Positions 40,686 through 42,307 of a DNA stretch of 42,307 nucleotides are shown here, piece after piece. The DNA is from an uncultured Clostridia bacterium (GTDB lineage: Bacteria; Bacillota; Clostridia; Lachnospirales; Lachnospiraceae). Made by a program: the position numbers and the translations under genes. Below the pieces are notes generated by a model, which made no database searches, was not told the origin of the DNA, and was given only the letters and a program-made list of their open reading frames with translations. Every line of letters starts with the position of its first letter. Positions within the stretch are counted from its first letter, which is position 1. The stretch spans positions 1 to 42,307 of the forward strand of contig CANRWA010000030.1 in assembly GCA_947643415.1 (NCBI GenBank), given 5' to 3'.

Positions 40686-40890
40686 GCCGATTTCCTCAAT
40701 CTTGCACCACAATATCTATCAACGATGCGCCGCACCGCCTCAAGATATTGTAGCACAATCTTGAAAAAATTTCATCCGTGCGAATTGTCGGCACAGAAAA
40801 GAATATAGTTCCCATAAAACAGAATATAAATCAATATCACTGTCTGGCTGTCTGTTGGTATCATGGATTAAAAAAGGAGTGGCTCAGACG

Positions 40891-41241
40891 ATGAACAGAA
40901 TGATAAGCGATGGGGAGGTTATAGAGATCGGCAGGAAATTGAAGGACTTAAGGGAAAAGCTTAACCTCACACAGCAGGAATTCGCAGATAAACTGTACTG
41001 GGATGTGTCATCTTATCAAAAGATCGAGAGCGGGAAAACTTTGATGACACTGGATAAAGCGATACAGATCCACCGGGATTACGAAGTGGATCTGAATTAC
41101 TTTGCAGCCAATGATCCCTATGATGAAGAGGAAGCACTGAAACAGGTTATCTCAAATGTTTCCAGAGAGAAAAGTACCAGAATGATGATCCGCCTGCTTG
41201 AGTATTTTGTGCGCTTATTGAAAGCAAGTCTGAGAGAGTGA
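40891..41241 (+). CDS. XRE-family helix-turn-helix protein
   Basis: A 116-residue regulator with a Cro/C1-type HTH at about 14-70: IGRKLKDLREKLNLTQQEFA, then KLYWDVSSYQKIESGKT and KAIQIHRDYEVDLNYF. The C-terminal 40 residues are helical (MMIRLLEYFVRLLKASL) and may mediate dimerisation or membrane contact. ATG 40891 lies behind GGAGTGG with long spacing; GTG 40879 is an alternative. The response regulator gene starts one base after its stop, so it is the first gene of a signalling operon. Confidence 0.85.
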   Translation: MNRMISDGEVIEIGRKLKDLREKLNLTQQEFADKLYWDVSSYQKIESGKTLMTLDKAIQIHRDYEVDLNYFAANDPYDEEEALKQVISNVSREKSTRMMIRLLEYFVRLLKASLRE

Positions 41242-41242
41242 G

Positions 41243-41986
41243 ATGAAACAGATACTTATACTGGAAGATAATGATCTGACAAGGAACAAGCTGGTTCGGC
41301 TGATGGATACGATGGAGCAGGAAGTTGGCGTATTTGCATTTTCCAATCAGGAAGAGGCGCTTGGATGCGCTTTAACACATAAGATTGACCTCTATTTGGT
41401 AGATATCATTTTATGTCCCAAAGCACGGAACGATTTTTCGGGAATCCGGTTTGTGGAAAAAATAAGGGAATGCCCATCTTGTGCCACAGCGGAGGTTGTC
41501 TTTATTACTTCCCTGGCCGGACTGGAGATCGATCTGCTGCACCGTGTGCATTGTTATGATTATATTGAAAAGCCGATTGATGAAGAACGGATCACACGGC
41601 TTGTTGATGAGATTCTTACCCGGGGGGAGAAAACATCAAAGCTGCCGGAACGGATCTATTTCAGGAATGATGGTATTACCTACCCCATTGATGTGGAAGA
41701 GATCCGGTATGTGGTCCATCAGAGCAGGATGTTATTTATCTATACGGGAACAGAATGCATTGAAGTACCAAACCTGCCGTTAAAACGGTTTTTGAGCCAG
41801 GTGAGGGATTCTGTATTTCTGTCGCCATTGAAGGGGACGGCAGTCAATATTGCATATATTGATTCGATTGATTATGTCAATCAGTATATTTACATAAAAG
41901 AGATAACAGAGCCAATCAGTATGGGTTCTGTTATGAAAAAGAGATTTCGTAAAGAGTACGAAGCATATGTGAAGCGAGGTTATTGA
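41243..41986 (+). CDS. LytTR-family response regulator
   Basis: A 247-residue AgrA-like regulator: receiver with Glu8-Asp9, phosphoacceptor Asp54 in LYLVDIILCP and Lys in YDYIEKPIDEERI, then LytTR domain at about 140-245 (EIRYVVHQSRMLFIYTGTEC, FLSPLKGTAVNIAYIDSIDY). It is distinct in sequence from the regulator at 20708. It follows the XRE gene by one base and precedes a membrane kinase gene by 2 bases. Confidence 0.9.
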   Translation: MKQILILEDNDLTRNKLVRLMDTMEQEVGVFAFSNQEEALGCALTHKIDLYLVDIILCPKARNDFSGIRFVEKIRECPSCATAEVVFITSLAGLEIDLLHRVHCYDYIEKPIDEERITRLVDEILTRGEKTSKLPERIYFRNDGITYPIDVEEIRYVVHQSRMLFIYTGTECIEVPNLPLKRFLSQVRDSVFLSPLKGTAVNIAYIDSIDYVNQYIYIKEITEPISMGSVMKKRFRKEYEAYVKRGY

Positions 41987-41988
41987 AA

Positions 41989-42307
41989 ATGATATATGTA
42001 TCAGTGACCGGCGCTGTCATCCTGGAATTGTTATGCAATATATTTTTATTAAATGGTTTACAGGGAAAACAGAAGAAAATCCCGACATTCTGGGCTGGCA
42101 TTTATGTGGCTGCAGCAACAGTTTATATCATGATCGTACCAGATAGCTGGACAAATGCCTGTTATGTACTTACATTTTTGTATGTTGTATTAGGTTATCA
42201 TGTTTCATGGAAAAACAGCCTGGTCACAGTGGTAGTAAGTTTATTGCTGGGCGGAATTATCGAATTAGTATGCCTGTTTCCTTTTGTGTTTATCTTCCGG
42301 GGATACT
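41989..42307 (+). CDS. Sensor kinase N-terminus, cut by window edge
   Basis: The frame from ATG 41989 is open to the last base (106 codons). It encodes at least three to four hydrophobic helices (VTGAVILELLCNIFLL, FWAGIYVAAATVYIMIV, CYVLTFLYVVLGY, LVTVVVSLLLGGIIELVCLF), the look of the membrane sensor of an AgrC/GHKL kinase. The catalytic part lies beyond the window, so the assignment rests on topology and position after a LytTR regulator. GCGAGG upstream serves as ribosome site. Confidence 0.65.
   Translation, partial: MIYVSVTGAVILELLCNIFLLNGLQGKQKKIPTFWAGIYVAAATVYIMIVPDSWTNACYVLTFLYVVLGYHVSWKNSLVTVVVSLLLGGIIELVCLFPFVFIFRGY

Larger units (their letters stand above)
39694..40890. other. Gene-free stretch rich in hairpins and repeat debris
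   Basis: About 1.2 kb without a supported gene. It holds a foldback element (39741-39995), an 11-bp inverted repeat GATAAAATCAG/CTGATTTTATC (40028-40038, 40113-40123) around a 19-codon ORF fragment with a ribosome site (ATG 40057, KRPDHKFEQSM), a terminator (40151), a tandem-like direct repeat (40192, 40278), a second terminator (40243), a broken copy of the TAGCTC palindrome (40427), and hairpins at 40615-40643 and 40709-40751, besides a 42-bp repeat also found at 9.4 kb. Frames open here (for example 40420-40764) lack ribosome sites and overlap the repeats. Confidence 0.7.

Noticed and set aside
40420..40764. 114-residue open frame in the gene-free stretch
   Set aside because: No ribosome site, overlaps the TAGCTC repeat, a hairpin and the 42-bp repeat, and the product matches nothing; treated as chance.

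Overview
The window looks like chromosome of a gut-type Firmicute, most likely a Lachnospiraceae (Clostridia) member. This is inferred from family content: VanRS-type two-component pair, GHKL/LytTR pairs, GPH sugar symporter, PF09820-type AAA proteins, a complete hexuronate pathway and strong GGAGG ribosome sites, several inside an AATGGAGG octamer. No rRNA, tRNA, CRISPR array, complete insertion sequence or prophage was seen.

Layout. 1-3.7 kb: a nucleotidyltransferase-fold protein, an orphan VanR/VanS-like pair and a divergent EamA permease. 3.9-9.4 kb: an accessory cluster of small acidic proteins (Dabb, a putative immunity-like protein, DUF5713, DUF434, GNAT, SUKH), then an APH(3')-like kinase followed by a P-loop kinase fused to a DUF6678-like domain. 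9.5-14.6 kb: DeoR regulator plus IphP-type phosphatase, PUA-less glutamate 5-kinase (proB), a decayed mazEF locus, and an ECF sigma/membrane partner pair. 14.7-20.5 kb: a PF09820/PD-(D/E)XK protein, a DUF1349 protein, citrate synthase, a chemotaxis receptor and an internally deleted flavin-reductase pseudogene. 20.7-23.2 kb: a LytTR/GHKL two-component system followed by two overlapping small membrane-protein genes and a strong bidirectional terminator.

23.3-35.1 kb is the metabolic core. A GH2 enzyme (probable beta-glucuronidase or related beta-glycosidase), a GPH symporter, a HAD phosphatase, a GH3 glycosidase, then uxuA, uxaC, an SDR uxuB, kdgA and kdgK lie on one strand. Together they would import or cleave glucuronides, convert glucuronate through fructuronate, mannonate and KDG to KDPG, and split it to pyruvate and glyceraldehyde-3-phosphate. 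A structured intercistronic RNA between the HAD and GH3 genes has mutually exclusive hairpins, two of them terminator-like, and may set the ratio of the two operon halves. No dedicated regulator is encoded beside it.

35.1-39.7 kb: an AT-rich, self-contained two-gene unit (SF1 helicase plus an unrecognised 217-residue protein), with its own promoter and terminator, is a candidate defence module. It is followed by a second PF09820-type protein. 39.7-40.9 kb holds no gene but several hairpins, a foldback repeat and fragments of repeats seen elsewhere in the window. The window ends in a HTH/LytTR/histidine kinase signalling operon cut by the right edge.

The strongest leads are the attenuator-like RNA at 28003-28113, the helicase pair at 35164-37832, the kinase-DUF6678 fusion at 7907-9376, and three small dispersed structured-repeat families, two of which show base changes that preserve pairing.
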